Source: Maylandia zebra
Lineage: Eukaryota; Chordata; Actinopteri; Cichliformes; Cichlidae
DNA length: 64,000 nt
Direction: 5' to 3'
NCBI RefSeq assembly: GCF_041146795.1
Contig: NC_135174.1
Coordinates: 2,605,878-2,669,877, forward strand
Shown here: positions 37,197-48,990 of the stretch, one piece after another
Numbering within the stretch: the stretch's first letter is position 1
Layout of the letters: each line of letters begins with the position of its first letter
Position numbers and translations under genes: made by a program
The notes under the pieces: generated by a model
Database searches by the model: none
What the model was told of the DNA's origin: nothing
Seen by the model: only the letters and a program-made list of their open reading frames with translations

Positions 37197-38775
37197 TAGA
37201 GCTGGGCGATATAAGATTTTTTCATATCACGATATGTTTTTTTCATTTCAGGCGATAACGATATCTATCACGATATAAGCCAAATAACTATATTTGTAAG
37301 ATTTAAATGTGCCGTTGCTCACAAGTAAAATGTGAAATAATCAGCAGCTTGTTTTTATTTAAATATTTATTTCCCATAATAAGTTCAACAGGGTAGATGT
37401 ACTTAAGGAACATGAGACTTTTTCAGATAAATAAAGGCAAATATTGCAAACTACACAAAAGGCAGCCGCTAAAGCGTTTAAGTTTCAAAATAGAACAAAC
37501 GAAACAGACTAAATTGTCAATTCCACTTAGAAACAAAATATTAATTCTAAAAATAAATCTTAGTTTGTTTTACAGAAGAACAGACAAAACTGACTAACTT
37601 TTGTCAATATCAAATAAACTGAGAACTAAAAGGAAATTCTCAATCTCTCCTTGTTGTATAGCTGAGCTTTTCAAACAGTTTTAACAGTTACTTTAGTCTG
37701 ACAAAAGCTGAATGACGAATTAGCGCTTCCAGTCAGAGACTGAGGCTACGTCCACACGTACACGGGTGTTTTTGAAAACTGAGATTTTCCGTTTTCGTTT
37801 TAAAAATAATCCCGTCCACACATAAAGGCAGAAATGAAGGAAAACGCTGCTATGAACATGCCAAAGCAGCAGGTGGCGCTAGATTCCTAACCGTGCAGAA
37901 ATGTTGGCCAATCAGAAGTCTAGAAGCCTCGGTGGGAAAAAGTAAACAAAGCTGGGGCATAGAAGCAGAACCGAGTCGTATGTGTGGAGGGACAGTAACT
38001 GTGTGTATATGTAAGCATTTAAACACTGCAGAGAGTAGAATTAACAGTATTGTAGAAATTCATTTCACCGAAACAATAACGTGGCGCACAGTGTGACGTC
38101 AAAAAATGCGCACACCTTTGACGCTGCGTTTTCTCCGTTTTTCTAGTCCACACGTAAATGCGAAAAACGGAGTTTTCAAAAATCTTCATTTTCAGTGACC
38201 AAAAACACCGTTTACGTGTGGACGAAAGGTGCAAACGCATAGAAAAATCTGCGTTTTCAAAAATACCCGGGTACGTGTGGACGTAGCGCATGCACCAGTT
38301 TATTGTATTTCCAGACTTGCTTTCGGCACAATTTACAGTGCGCGCTACTCTGGTTTTTGTCAGACTTGAAATAGCCGAAATACCTTCACACTACGGAACT
38401 TCTGTGGCTCTTCCGTTCGACAATCTCTCCGGCATTGGAACCATCATCTGTTTTCTCTTCGGTAACCTTCGGTCACGCTCGGTTGATTTTTCTAGTCGGC
38501 ACACTCATTTCCTTCATTACCCGGGTGGTACGGTGGCTGGCTGCTTCCCAAACAAATACACGTGCGGCTTGGCACTTAACAAGTAACGTGACGTGACGCT
38601 GCGGCTGTGATTGGTTCGGCTCTGCGCTACTTAATTTGGATTGGCTGTTCTTTTTTTTTCTTTCTTTTTTTTTAAGAGGACAAGAGCGGCAAGGTCTATC
38701 GCGATAGTTTAATTTTTCTATCGAGAAAAAGTTATATCGCGATACATATCGTTATCGTTCTATCGCCCAGCTCTA
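37197..38775. mobile_element. Non-autonomous hAT element just downstream of ryr2 exon
   Basis: 1579 bp with ends TAGAGCTGGGCGATA and TATCGCCCAGCTCTA and an exact 8-bp duplication CTGCTAAC (37189-37196, 38776-38783), of Ac type nTnnnnAn. Subterminal repeats of ATATCGTGAT type are visible. It contains another MITE (37745-38287). No transposase was recognised. Confidence 0.9.
37745..38287. mobile_element. Palindromic MITE nested in the hAT element
   Basis: 543 bp with long inverted ends GCTACGTCCACACGTACACG and its complement ...CGTGTGGACGTAGC. Inner arms repeat GTCCACACGTAAATGCG-like sequence, so most of it can fold back. No clear target duplication was found. The superfamily is uncertain. Confidence 0.75.
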
Positions 38776-38783
38776 CTGCTAAC

Positions 38784-40846
38784 ATTGTTAAAGCCTCAGT
38801 ATGGAACATGGAAAATCACCTCTGGTCATATTTGTATGTTCGATCACATACAAAGGATAACATTTCCTGTAATGTTTAACTAATTCCTGAACAAGGGCCT
38901 CAAAACAAACTTGTTATCAGTTTTTATCTTAATTGTGATTAAAGCAGAATACTTTATAGAAGTTATTCATAAATGTTTTTGTAGTAATGAGTTTTGTTAA
39001 AAGCTAAAAACTGGCCAGTCTCCCATTCAAGATCATTTTGTTGGATATATACTGATGATAATCATCATGGGTGCTATTTCTGGATCACGTTCTAGAAGTC
39101 CTGTTTTGACCACTTGCTCTGTGAACCCTGAGATTACACTGTGGACATTCACAGACAACTTTTACTTTCAAAATGGCCCGAAGTCCATGTAGCGTATCGT
39201 CACTGGGAATGGAGTGCTACAACAGGGCAGTTTCAGCAGTTTCCAGTCCAGGAATCCAAAGTTTAAACAACAACGTGTAAGGAGTGGTGAATGATGAAGG
39301 CTTGCCTTTTTCATACGCTGAAGGAGACCCAATAACGCGTTACTGCCCATCTCTGATGGTGGATCTCAAGGGAAGAAACATTTGGCGATGTCTGTTGGGT
39401 TCTAGACTTCAGGCAGTTACTGACCGAAATTACTGATGGATTTATGGACCTAAGTATAAAAATTGTTGTAATATCTAAATAAATAAAGCAGTATTTTGTT
39501 AAACTCCTGGAATTAAAGGTAAACGACAGTTTGGTCATGTGATTAAAAATCCACTGTGGGGTTGTAAGAGGCAAAATTGAAAAAACAAAAACATTCTGTC
39601 ATTGGGCACTGGACCGGACTGTAAGTTCACTGTTGATCATGCTGTGTCCACACACTGTACCATGCCAGCACTGTGTGTGAAGGGACCCTTAATTATATGC
39701 TCATGGCTTACCACATTTATTTGTTCTAGAAGTTTATGGCTGCAGATATAGCTGCATGCTTGTTAGCTAAGAGGAATAATCAGCCAGAATGGAGCAATCA
39801 GATGGGTTTCCTGCAGTACTAGAATAGCACAACAAAGCATGAGGAGACAGAAAGGGGGGACGGGAGGTTGCAGTGCCTTATCTAGCTGGGGAGGATCTAT
39901 GAAAGCTAGACAAGAAAAGTAGCTTCATAATAATACCGCATACAAACTGAGGAGAACATATGAAGCTAAGAGTACCACAGAATAATATTCTATAGAAGTA
40001 GAAGAAGAGAAGGACTTTGGATATCACAGATGTTATGGCTCAGGGGTTCTTAGGTTGACCAGACTGTAACTAGCCTCAAACCAGGGTACAGTAGATAAAC
40101 TTAGGGCTAGGTTACATTTTAACCACATTTCGTTTTGTACAACATTCCTTCAGTAAATCCTTTTTTTCTGTTTTACAGAACTTCTAATTCCATTAGTTAC
40201 CATCATCTTGAAGGGTTCAGTTGAAACGCTAAACAACCATCACAGCCTATTTAGAGTTAAGATTAGGGGTACGGTTAGCATTAAGTTCATATTTACCAGG
40301 TTGTAAATTCAATTGGAATTTTCACCTATTTAATATATTCAGCTGAAGTCTAATAACAGAAATTCTGAAGGTAAGATGCATGTATGAGACCTAAGGTAAT
40401 GTCTTGAGAACAGTAATGTTATGTTTAGCATGTAGCTAAAATGTAACCTAACCTCACCTTTAAGTGGGCTGTAAGTAAGTTGGTGGATGTTAAAAGGTTA
40501 ATGAAATTTTTCGTATTTAATCTGTCTTTATAAAAACACATTTGGGGAAATATACAAAATATGTTTAAATTGACACCAGCTTACTCATCAGAATACAACA
40601 GATGTTGCTCGGTGGACCTAATAAGACAACAGGTTGAGTGTATGCTGCAGGTTCTGTTCAGCTATATGAGTGATGCAGAATAAATATATTTTTTTTATTG
40701 TATAATTTCTGATACTGCTATACAACCAAGTTTAAAGATCAACACTTGTCGTGGCTTTGGTTAGAAATCAGCAGCCATGTGTTACAGTCTGTGGGCTACT
40801 ATTTTCAGTTTCTTAGAAATTGTAATAGTTAATTACAATTAGTTAA
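38784..40846. other. Non-coding stretch downstream of the last visible ryr2 exon
   Basis: I looked here for the missing terminal ryr2 exon and saw no match. No other gene or element is recognised. Confidence 0.4.
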
Positions 40847-41588
40847 TAGTGATGTGCGGATCGATGCTGAAATATCGATTCCTCCGATACCAGTCATTTG
40901 TGTTTTAGAATCGATTCTCACATTAAAATATCGATATTGTCATGAAATCAATATCCTTAGTATCCTTATTTTCCTATTTTATTGTTTTATGTACTTTAAT
41001 AATGAAGGCTTGTAGAGCAAGGCCACTTTTGACTCACAAACTAAGTGCTCAGCCAGACTAAAAAAACAGGAAGTTTTAGTGCACAGGTATATTAATAGAT
41101 AAGACACAGAAAAGAGGAACTTTGCCATATAAGCAATGTTACCTCCACAAACAGCCGAGACATGGTTTGCGATATATGTGGCAAAAAAGTGAGGTGTTGT
41201 GGCAACACCAATAACCTTGTCAAACACCTCAGAGTAAATCATATCACAGAATATGACGAGCTTATGCTGAGGCGAACAGAAGAGGAGGAGAGGGACAGGT
41301 GCTTCTAGGGCGAGAAAGACGTCTCTCACGGAGTCCTTTAGTGCTGCAGGCAGGCAAGATGTTCAAACTTCAGTTTTTTTTATTTCTATGTGATGAATTC
41401 TGCATTATTAAGTGATAAGAGCAAGTAATCTGATGTCCTGTCATGTCATTATGATGCTATCATTTGAGATACAATAAATAAAATAAGTATTTGTACAAAG
41501 TTTCGTATCGGATCAGGATCGTCGATACCACCCTGAGTTTTACTTGGTATTGGATCGGAAAGGAAATCAGTGGTATCGCACATCACTA
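40847..41588 (+). mobile_element. Internally deleted hAT element with BED finger remnant
   Basis: 742 bp with ends TAGTGATGTGCGGATCGAT and ATCGCACATCACTA. Flanks TTAGTTAA and CTCATTAA are a degraded 8-bp duplication, both fitting nTnnnnAn. At 41159-41330 the plus strand encodes MVCDICGKKVRCCGNTNNLV, then KHLRVNH and an acidic stretch. This is a BED zinc finger (Cys-x2-Cys, His-x4-His) of a hAT transposase whose catalytic part is absent. Confidence 0.8.
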
Positions 41589-42768
41589 CTCATTAAGACA
41601 TTTTACCACAATTGTATTTGAAAAATAAGACAGTAGGCCCTGCTTTTCTGTCATTTAACCATCTCTGTTTGTAAAGGTTTGCTTAAGTTGGTTCTGAGGT
41701 CAAGCAAAAGACCTTAAGTGAGTTTAAGAGACGAATCACTTTTACCATTGTATATCTCAAAGAAAGAGGTAGAACAAATTAAAGCTTACTTAACTTTGTC
41801 TCAGAAGTAATTTAAGTTTTATATTTATTCAGTTATCTTTTATTTTCAGATAATAAAGAAGTAAACTGAGGTTTTGTTATATTTGTCTCACTCGATCTTA
41901 AAGGTGCAACAAGTAGCGTAATATTTCACTGGCTCTAACCTATAGATTTTGTTATCTGTCACCCTTTTATCTCTAAAACCCAAAACTGTCAGTAGTAGAG
42001 TGTGAGAAAGTTGAAAGGAATATCAGTTCAACTTGTATAAACTGTTTAACAGATTTAAGCTGCTGTTTGATGCAAAGTGTTTGATAATAAATCAGGCAGC
42101 TTAAAGTATGATGCAGTTTGTCAGAGAAGACAATGTCAGGAAGCCTATAAATGAAACTCTAGACTTTGCTGATGGAGACGCATTGGTAGGAACATGTTTG
42201 TTGTTAATGCTGTTGTGTTTAGGCTGGCACTAGAGGCCACTAAAGAGCCATGTTTACTGGTTTCACCTTTAAGTGAGTGCTGGTGCATGTGTAACTGATA
42301 ACTGATGACTTTAACACTGATAACACAGTGGATGTCACAACTGCAATCAACCAGTGTAAGTGTCTTGAATTGTGTTAACTATACCATGCTGATGCGATGC
42401 CTCATTTTTATTTATTCCAATCCCTTTTCAGACTGAACCACGCCATTACCAAGTGGCATTTTGCTCATGTAAAAATAAATATTTTCCATATGTATCATGA
42501 AGGGGGAATGTTTAGTTTGCCACAAAGTCTACTTCATGTAGTAATTATGAGTAGGCTATTGCTACTTCTGAGAGACGAATGTGTAAAGAGGAAATTGATC
42601 TATAAGCAATGATAGATTTGCATGATTTTGAAAATAAAATTTTATTTATTAACTTGTTAATTGTAGAATGCTCTTAATTCAGCTGAATTTGTTAAATTTA
42701 TTTCTAAAGATAATTTCTTTTCTGTGGTAACTTGTTACATAATATATACAGGCTGTAGGCACTTACAT
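41589..42768. other. Non-coding AT-rich stretch
   Basis: No coding block, element border or structured repeat recognised. Confidence 0.4.
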
Positions 42769-43260
42769 CCATCCATTTCCTTATCCAAAGATGAGTTTTA
42801 GTGGCAGCCTAAGCTGATCTTCTGGCCTCCTCCTGGGAGTGTCCTGAAAAAAAAAAAACACTCTGAGGAGAGGCACAGGGATGACCTCCTCATCAGATGC
42901 CTGAACCACTTCAGCCAGCTTCCTTCAATGTGAACTAGCAGCAACTCTGCTCTAAGCTCCCTTTAGATGTTTGAGGTCTTCATCATTCCTTTCTTAAATG
43001 GATCCCAGCCACCTTAGAGAGGAAACTTATTTTGATTGCTTGTATCTGCAACACTATTCTTCAGAGCACTAGCTACAGAGCTTGCCCAAAGGTGTGGGTA
43101 AAGTGCTTTCTGGCTCAGCTCTCTCTTTACCGCAGTGGTCAATTGCAACACCAGGGCAACCAGTCTGCCAATCCTGCTCCTCCTCTACTTTTATGAGCAG
43201 AAATGGAGAAACTATGTACTATCCAAAGATCCAGCCTCTCCTGCAGCAAGTAGCACCCAG
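42769..43260 (-). pseudogene. RTE-type LINE relic, second copy
   Basis: On the plus strand it begins with the antisense tail CATCCATCCATTTCCTTATCC. It then has ATGACCTCCTCATCAGATGC, a phrase of the antisense RTE 3' coding region, and the 245-bp stretch shared with 6441-6690. Here CTTTAGAT is continuous with RTE sequence on both sides, so this copy shows the empty hAT target site. Confidence 0.65.
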
Positions 43261-43600
43261 CCGCCCACTTGCATGGTCCTAAATATTACTAAAGGAATGA
43301 AAAAAGGTTTTACTTACCTTGCCATCCTACAGCAGTAGCTAAAATATGGGTTTGATTCTAAATGCATTGTTATAATCCACTGGTTTATGCAAGCATGGAT
43401 TCAAGGCAAGCCAAAAAGGAGGCAAATGGTGGCTAAAGTTAGCAGTTGGCACCCCACTTCTTCTTTATCGTTATCCAGGGATAAAATTGAAAGTGAAGAC
43501 TCCCACTAGGCAGCAATCTGCCACCTACTGGCAGCGAGCACTTTGTAAGCAGTTTCTATTCATGCTTATTACACAGAACCTACCACAGGTGTGTCTAGGA

Positions 43601-44653
43601 CAGGGGTCAGCAACCTTTAACACCCAAAGAGCCATTTGTTTCCACGCAAAAGAAAACAGTGGGAGCTGCAAATACTTTGTGACATCTAAAATGAAGATAA
43701 CACTGTATATATTGTTTTTTACCTTTCTGCTTTGTGTGAACAACTAAGGTATGTTGCTTATGACATCCATGAAGTTCTACAGAGAAAATTACATTTTATT
43801 TATGTAATGAACAAAAACTGTTGTGAGCCGCCCCCCTCATATCACCTTTGTGCTTTTGGAGCCTTGACCTGACTTTTAAAAAATAACTGGGAAAAAAAGC
43901 TCTATGCTGCTAAAAAATGAAAAATATATATTTGCAAAATTCTGCTTAAATATGCATTTTACCTGGTTAATGTGTGTGGCGGGGCGTGGTCTGCAGCGCC
44001 GCTGCAGGGGAGGCGGACGCACCTGAGCGGCACCTGCAATCACGCCTCGCCGCCTTAACGTCTGGTGGTATGTGTTGGGCTGTGAGCTGAAAAGCTACAG
44101 CCGGCTGTGTGCGTCAGCAACTGTGTGTGAAAAGTGGTCATTAAAGAGATGCTTAAAAGCGTGTTCATGCAAACATCGTCGGGTCTGCCGTGATATGTTT
44201 ACAACGGGACTTCTGCTCCTGAACCTCTGCGCACAGCGTCTGCGAATCGGGGCTGTACGAAGTCAGTTTACGCAGGACTGTAAGCTGTCGTCTGTGAGGC
44301 GTGAGCGCTGTTTGTTTTAACATAGTTCACAATGGAGAACAGCTGCTGACATAATGTGGACCCGAAGGTCCATAATTGGCCTACGTGGGGTTGAAAGTCT
44401 CGATAAATGCACGCCGTTTCGGCGGGTATACCGGGTTCCACGAGTGTGACACTTATTTTGAGCGATGAAAAAATAATAGAATATAATTTTATTTTTAGAT
44501 TTCAATATCACAATAATCTTCCAATTTAGAACTACAAGTTAAAAAAGAACTAATATAAATAAAATACACTTCATCTAAACACTTCTAATTTATTTTCCCA
44601 AACCACGTGGAGCTGCACTGAAGGACTAAAGAGCCGCAGGTTGCCGACCCCTG
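43601..44653 (-). mobile_element. Non-autonomous Buster-type hAT, deletion derivative
   Basis: 1053 bp starting CAGGGGTCAGCAACCTTTAA and ending TTGCCGACCCCTG, with an exact 8-bp duplication GTCTAGGA (43593-43600, 44654-44661) of nnnTAnnn type. Its ends and short internal pieces (for example CGCAGGACTGTAAGCTGTCG and GGGGTTGAAAGTCT) match the longer element at 25274-27741. The transposase middle is missing and replaced by a GC-rich insert around 43975-44100. Confidence 0.88.
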
Positions 44654-44689
44654 GTCTAGGAAATAATCACAAACTTTTTAGGTTTTCTT

Positions 44690-45185
44690 TAATAGTTTCT
44701 TAATATGCTATTAGAAGCAGACAGTTTTGCGTTTTGCAGCTCTGTTTTGTGCTTATTACACAGAAAATACCACAGATAATTGAGTGATAATAACTTACCA
44801 CATTATTAAGTTCTTGTTTCCTTCTTGTTACCCTATCATTGTTACTATTACCACTTTATTACGGAGCTACCATGATATTACTTGTTTTTACATTGTTATT
44901 ATTTTGGTAATTGCATAGTAATAACTCATAAATGGCCACATTATTTCCCTCTTGTTTCCCTCTTGTTAGCCTACTTTATTCCAGAGCTGTAATAGAAAGT
45001 GCTACCGGGCTCTGTAGGCAAACTGCAAAGATAGGTTTTAGATAAAATAGCACCAAATATAGTCATAATGACAGAGGTCAGAGTGACAGGTTTGTAGTCT
45101 CTAAGACTTTTTTTTGGTGCAGGAATGATGTTGTAGGCAACACAAAAGCCATAATAATGGAGGCTGTGGAGGCGATAGTATGTAG
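44690..45185 (-). pseudogene. L2-type LINE relic (RT N-terminal region)
   Basis: The minus strand 45140-45000 reads AYNIIPAPKKSLRDYKPVTL and TSVIMTIFGAILSKTYL, RT block 1-2 of an L2-type element, without continuation to the catalytic boxes. An AT-rich degenerate minisatellite with TTATTACGGAGCTACCATGA follows, related to that at 17560-17995. Confidence 0.6.
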
Positions 45186-45798
45186 TATATAGATGTAGCC
45201 ACTTCATGGTTGCCTGGCCCTTTAAAGGGCCATGGTGGATGCCTGGCTGATTCCTGGCTGATTGTCAGCAGATGCTTGATAGATGGATGCTCTCCAATGC
45301 ATTCATTGGAGTATGAATGCATGTGAATGTTAGATACAAAGCACTTAGAAAAAAATGCTTGTGCAAATGGGTGTGAATGGATAATTGATGCATGTTGTGT
45401 AAAGTGCTTTGAGTGCTTAGATCAGGGGTGTCAAACTCCAGCCCTCGAAGGCCAGTATCCTGCTTGTTTTTGTGACATCCCTGCCCACCTGCTGCTGATT
45501 ACCTGGATCAGGTGTGCTTTGCTAAGAAGAAGCTAACAGGGCAGGTTAGTTGGCAAACAAGCAGGACAGCGGCCCTCGAGGCCTGGGCCCTATTTCAGGA
45601 AGCCGGTTTAGAAAACTCAGAGTGAAAAACGATACTCAGGGTTGAGTAACCCCGAACTGTCCAACTCGGAATATTCGGTTTCAGAAAGGCTGATAACAAT
45701 TAGTTCAATCAACGCGGAGTTGCGTCAACCCCAAGTTAAGCGCGCGCACGAGGATACATAAAGCCCTGATTAGTGGAGCACAGATTAAGCGAATTACC

Positions 45799-46155
45799 AT
45801 GGAGAAGGAGGGAAAGAAGGCGCGGTCAATGTATTTTATAGCGCTTGAGGCCGAAATTCTGATGGCAGCATATGCTGATAACATGCAAATTTTGCAGAAA
45901 AAAAGTAACACAGCCTCAGCTGCAAAAGAAAGGGAGCATGCATGGCAAAACATAGCCGACAGAGTCAATGCGTGAGTGTTAATTTAAACATTGATCTAGG
46001 GATTTCCACCCATTTAACATGTTATTTTATTATATTTTATTTTGTATTTTATACCTTTTATTTTGTGATGTGATTTGAGCGCAGGTGCAACCCAACAGGC
46101 CCCAAACGTTCCTGGTAGCAAGTAAAAATGAAATATAAAAATATAGTCCAAACAG
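45799..46155 (+). pseudogene. Harbinger Myb/SANT-like DNA-binding protein
   Basis: Exon 1 (45799-45971) starts MEKEGKKARSMYF and contains ALEAEILMAAYADN and AKEREHAWQNIADRVNA, the NAIF1-like Myb/SANT domain. It ends at GC|GTGAGT. Exon 2 (46085-46155) continues CNPTGPKRSW, then an in-frame TAG (46116-46118) where relatives have Gln, then VKMKYKNIVQT. The protein would bring the transposase to the nucleus and to the DNA ends. The nonsense codon truncates it within the DNA-binding domain. Confidence 0.85.
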
Positions 46156-46388
46156 GTAAGGTGTAATTGTATTATGAGCCATAGTGCTTGATCTGTTTGT
46201 CCGATGTCAATCAATTGCAGTTAGAGGCTACATTAATTTTCTTTCTGTAAGCACTTATTGAAATTATCTGAGCACATTATAAGTACATATTTGCTTACTC
46301 TGTATGCTCAAATGTGACCCATTATGGCCACTAGAAAAAAAGCGGAGGCCCGAAAAACAGGTGGGGGTCCTCCACCACCACCACTCAC

Positions 46389-47161
46389 AGAGCCTGGCCA
46401 CTTGGCTTCCACATTTGTGATAATGTTGGCAGCATCACATATGATCTTCACAGTGCAGAGAACACAAATTAGCATCCATTACTATAATGAAATAATTTGT
46501 TAGTTTGAAATGCTACAGGGAACTATGTACCTGTACATTAATGCTGTGGAAAGACTTCCTGTTCACATAGTCTCCTTCATTTACTGAAGGAGCAATGATT
46601 GGAATGTGAGTGCCATCTATACAGCCAATCACGCCTGGGAACCGTGAGAATAAATGTAAAATTTAAGTAGTAGTTCAAGTATCACCACATCATGAATTAA
46701 GTTTCGTTCATCCTGATACCTGCAATTTTGTGGAATCCCTCTTTGATAAATCTTGTGGGTCTATGACCGGGGAACACCACAAACGAGTACAGGAGACGTT
46801 TCAGTGCAACTGTAACATTCCTGACTGCCCGACAGACGGTAGCCTTGGAAACGTGCTCAGCTTCACCAATATTATACAGAAAGCTCCCGTTTGCAAAAAA
46901 CCGAAGTGCAATACAAATAATATGTACAGAACTGAGAGAATGTCCGCGATGTGTCACATGCGCAATATATGGCCTGAGGATGTTATCCAAATAACTTATT
47001 GATTGTGCTGAGAAACGGTAACGTTCGCACAGGAAATCATCAGGTAATGATAAAATGTCCATACGCGCTCTGATCACTCTCTCCCGGCGGAGAGCTCTGC
47101 GGAGTATTTGGGCTTCAAGATCTACTGGCTCTTCAAGGAAGGGACACGCCATGTCTGACAC
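46389..47161 (-). pseudogene. harbi1-like: HARBI1-like transposase, 3' truncated
   Basis: Exon 1 (47161-46720) starts MSDMACPFLEEPVDLEAQIL and has FLCERYRFSAQSI and LRFFANGSFLYNIGEAEHVS, the typical N-terminal helical domain. Exon 2 (46634-46531) has [13 protein letters not shown] with the first catalytic Asp. Exon 3 (about 46445-46389) has IICDAANIITNVEAKWPGS with the second. The family then expects HDSR and the catalytic Glu region. That sequence is absent: after WPGS comes unrelated DNA at 46330-46385. This copy is therefore non-functional. Confidence 0.88.
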
Positions 47162-47647
47162 TTCCTACTGTCAGGTTTCCGACAAAGAGACGGGGACAGT
47201 CAGGGTTAGTTGTAGTAAACCTGCTAGGGGGCAGGTTAGCTTCACGGAGTGTGTCGTCATAGTGACTCACTCGGGCTTCAGCTGAACTCGCTTTGTGAAA
47301 CCGAAAACCCAGAGTTTTCGTTAACTCAGGGTATACTTACTCAGAGTTTGCACTAAACCGGCTTTCTGAAACAGGGCCCTGGAGTTCGACACCTGTGGCT
47401 TAGATAGAGTAGAAAAGCACTATACAAGAACCAGTCCATTAACCATTTACCACAGATCTTGGCTGTAATTCTTGAAATTTGCAAATCCCAAAAACCTTTG
47501 CAAGTGCTTGTGAGAAGTTGAGGTGGGCTACTCCACCACTGCTCTTACCTTTTGTGGGTCAGTCTTCAACTGCCCACTCTTGAGTATATATCCAAGAATG
47601 GACACAGTTTTTGCATGAAACTCACATTACTCTGCCTTTATGTAAAT

Positions 47648-47915
47648 TGTAAATGGACTGATTCTTATAAAGCGCTTTTCTACTCTCCCTGAGTACTCAA
47701 AGTGCAGTTTACAATATGTCTCATTCACCCCATTCACACTCACTCATGCAAGCACTTCTAAACTCGAGTGCAATCTAACCAACATGCGCACACATTCACA
47801 CTCCGATGAATGCTTCGGAGGCTTGATACTAGATACTAACTTGGTCATTGGGGGTTAGTATCTTGCCCAAGGATATTTGGCATGCAGACTGGGGAATCCA
47901 AGGATCGAACCAGGG
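47648..47915 (-). mobile_element. tRNA-type SINE-like repeat, antisense and truncated
   Basis: TGGACTGATTCTTATAAAGC, CATTCACACTC and GGGGTTAGTATCTTGCCCAA are phrases of a common fish SINE in antisense. The tRNA-like head (expected right of GATCGAACC at 47912) is cut off by the GC-rich repeat. Confidence 0.65.
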
Positions 47916-47924
47916 GGAAGCCAC

Positions 47925-48990
47925 AGGGGCCTGCGGTGAAATGCCCGCAGGCTCTGCCGGCAGCCAGCCATGCCAGAGCAGACCAAGCCCCGGGCCCAGA
48001 AGCCCGAGGTCCGAGGGCACCTCACCCCCCGGAAGCGGCCCGGCCGAGTGTTATGTGGGAATAGGCCTGAGATGTTGCCAGAGAGGTGAAATTTACGACC
48101 CAACCTGACACATAAATATAGACAAACAGACACACACAGACACAAACATGAATTCCCAGCCTCATGCACACATATAAATACTCGACATTTGCCCAACATG
48201 GAGACAGAAATGAACACTGTACACACACTCCCCAAACATACTCTATACTCCCAGGTCCAGATACCATCACCCCCAGAGGGGCAATCCGGCCATAGGCCCA
48301 GGAGATGTTTCCCTTTGCCGTGGGATGGAGACAAGCAGACCGTCCCTGGTCCTGCAGCAGCAGGGAGGTCCAGCATCTCAGACCCCAACCAGATAGACAA
48401 CTCCTCCTCCTGGCCCCCCGCCCCCTTCATACCACAGACTCATATGTGATGTTGCTGCGTGCTGATCTAAATGGTAAATGGCCTGTATTTGTATATTTAC
48501 TAGTTCCTAAGGACCCCAAAGCGCTTTACACAACCAGTCATCCACCCATCCACACACACATTCACACACTGGTGAAGGATAGCTCCTAGCCACAGCTGCC
48601 CAGAGGCGAGGCTGCCGGACACTGGCGCCACCGGGCCCTCTGACCACAACTAGTAGGCAACGGGTGAAGTGTCCTGCCCAAGGACACAACGACCGAGACT
48701 GTCCAAGCCGGGACTCGAACCGGCAACCTTCCGATTACAAGGCGAACTCCCAACTCTTGAGCCACGATCGCCCCAGTGCATTTAAACCATGGGAGGGGCA
48801 TGGTACTCTCTGCCAGAAAGCAGCTGGTGTCAGCATGGCCCCTCCCTGAGAACCCTTAATGTCTACATTTATTGAAAATTGAGAGGTGGACACTGGGCGC
48901 TGCATGTGTGGTGGTGTGATGGAGGAGGAGGCGGGAGGCAGTTGGGGATGGGGAGGGAAGCACTGGACGCACCACAAATAAGCTATGTTT
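47925..48990 (-). repeat. GC-rich interspersed repeat, copy 2
   Basis: Reverse-strand relative of parts of 21780-23760, shorter and interrupted by a SINE at 48467-48774. The junction sequences on either side of the SINE are contiguous in copy 1 (GGTTTAAATGCAC...CACATATGAG). Confidence 0.65.
48467..48774 (-). mobile_element. tRNA-derived SINE (AFC-like)
   Basis: Read on the minus strand from 48774 it has a tRNA-like head with A-box-like GTGGCTCAAGAGTTGGGAG and B-box GGTTCGAGTCCCGG. A body with TGTCCTTGGGCAGGACACTT follows and the end is AAATACAGGCCATTTACC. It resembles the African cichlid AFC SINE as I remember it. The head is a SINE promoter, not a functional tRNA gene. Confidence 0.75.

Larger units (their letters stand above)
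45586..47378. mobile_element. PIF/Harbinger transposon with both characteristic genes
   Basis: 1793 bp. Ends GGCCCTATTTCAGGAAGCCG and CGGCTTTCTGAAACAGGGCC are inverted repeats, flanked by a 3-bp duplication CTG (45583-45585, 47379-47381). Subterminal inverted segments such as ACTCAGGGTTGAGTAA extend the palindromy. It carries a plus-strand Myb/SANT-like gene and a minus-strand HARBI1-like transposase, the two proteins this superfamily needs. Both are damaged. Confidence 0.88.
45423..47397. mobile_element. hAT MITE carrying a nested Harbinger element
   Basis: Ends CAGGGGTGTCAAACTCCAG and CTGGAGTTCGACACCTGTG with an exact 8-bp duplication GCTTAGAT (45415-45422, 47398-47405), nnnTAnnn type. Without the Harbinger insert the MITE is about 179 bp. 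Confidence 0.9.
45330..47460 (+). repeat. Old SINE-like repeat split by a hAT MITE
   Basis: GTGTAAAGTGCTTTGAGTGC on the left and AGATAGAGTAGAAAAGCACT..CCAGTCCATTAACCATTTACC on the right join across the insertion. Together they form the 3' part of a SINE-type repeat, inverted relative to 47648-47915. Confidence 0.6.

Noticed and set aside
48700-48774. tRNA gene
   Set aside because: The tRNA-like head with A and B boxes is part of a SINE and has mismatched stems.
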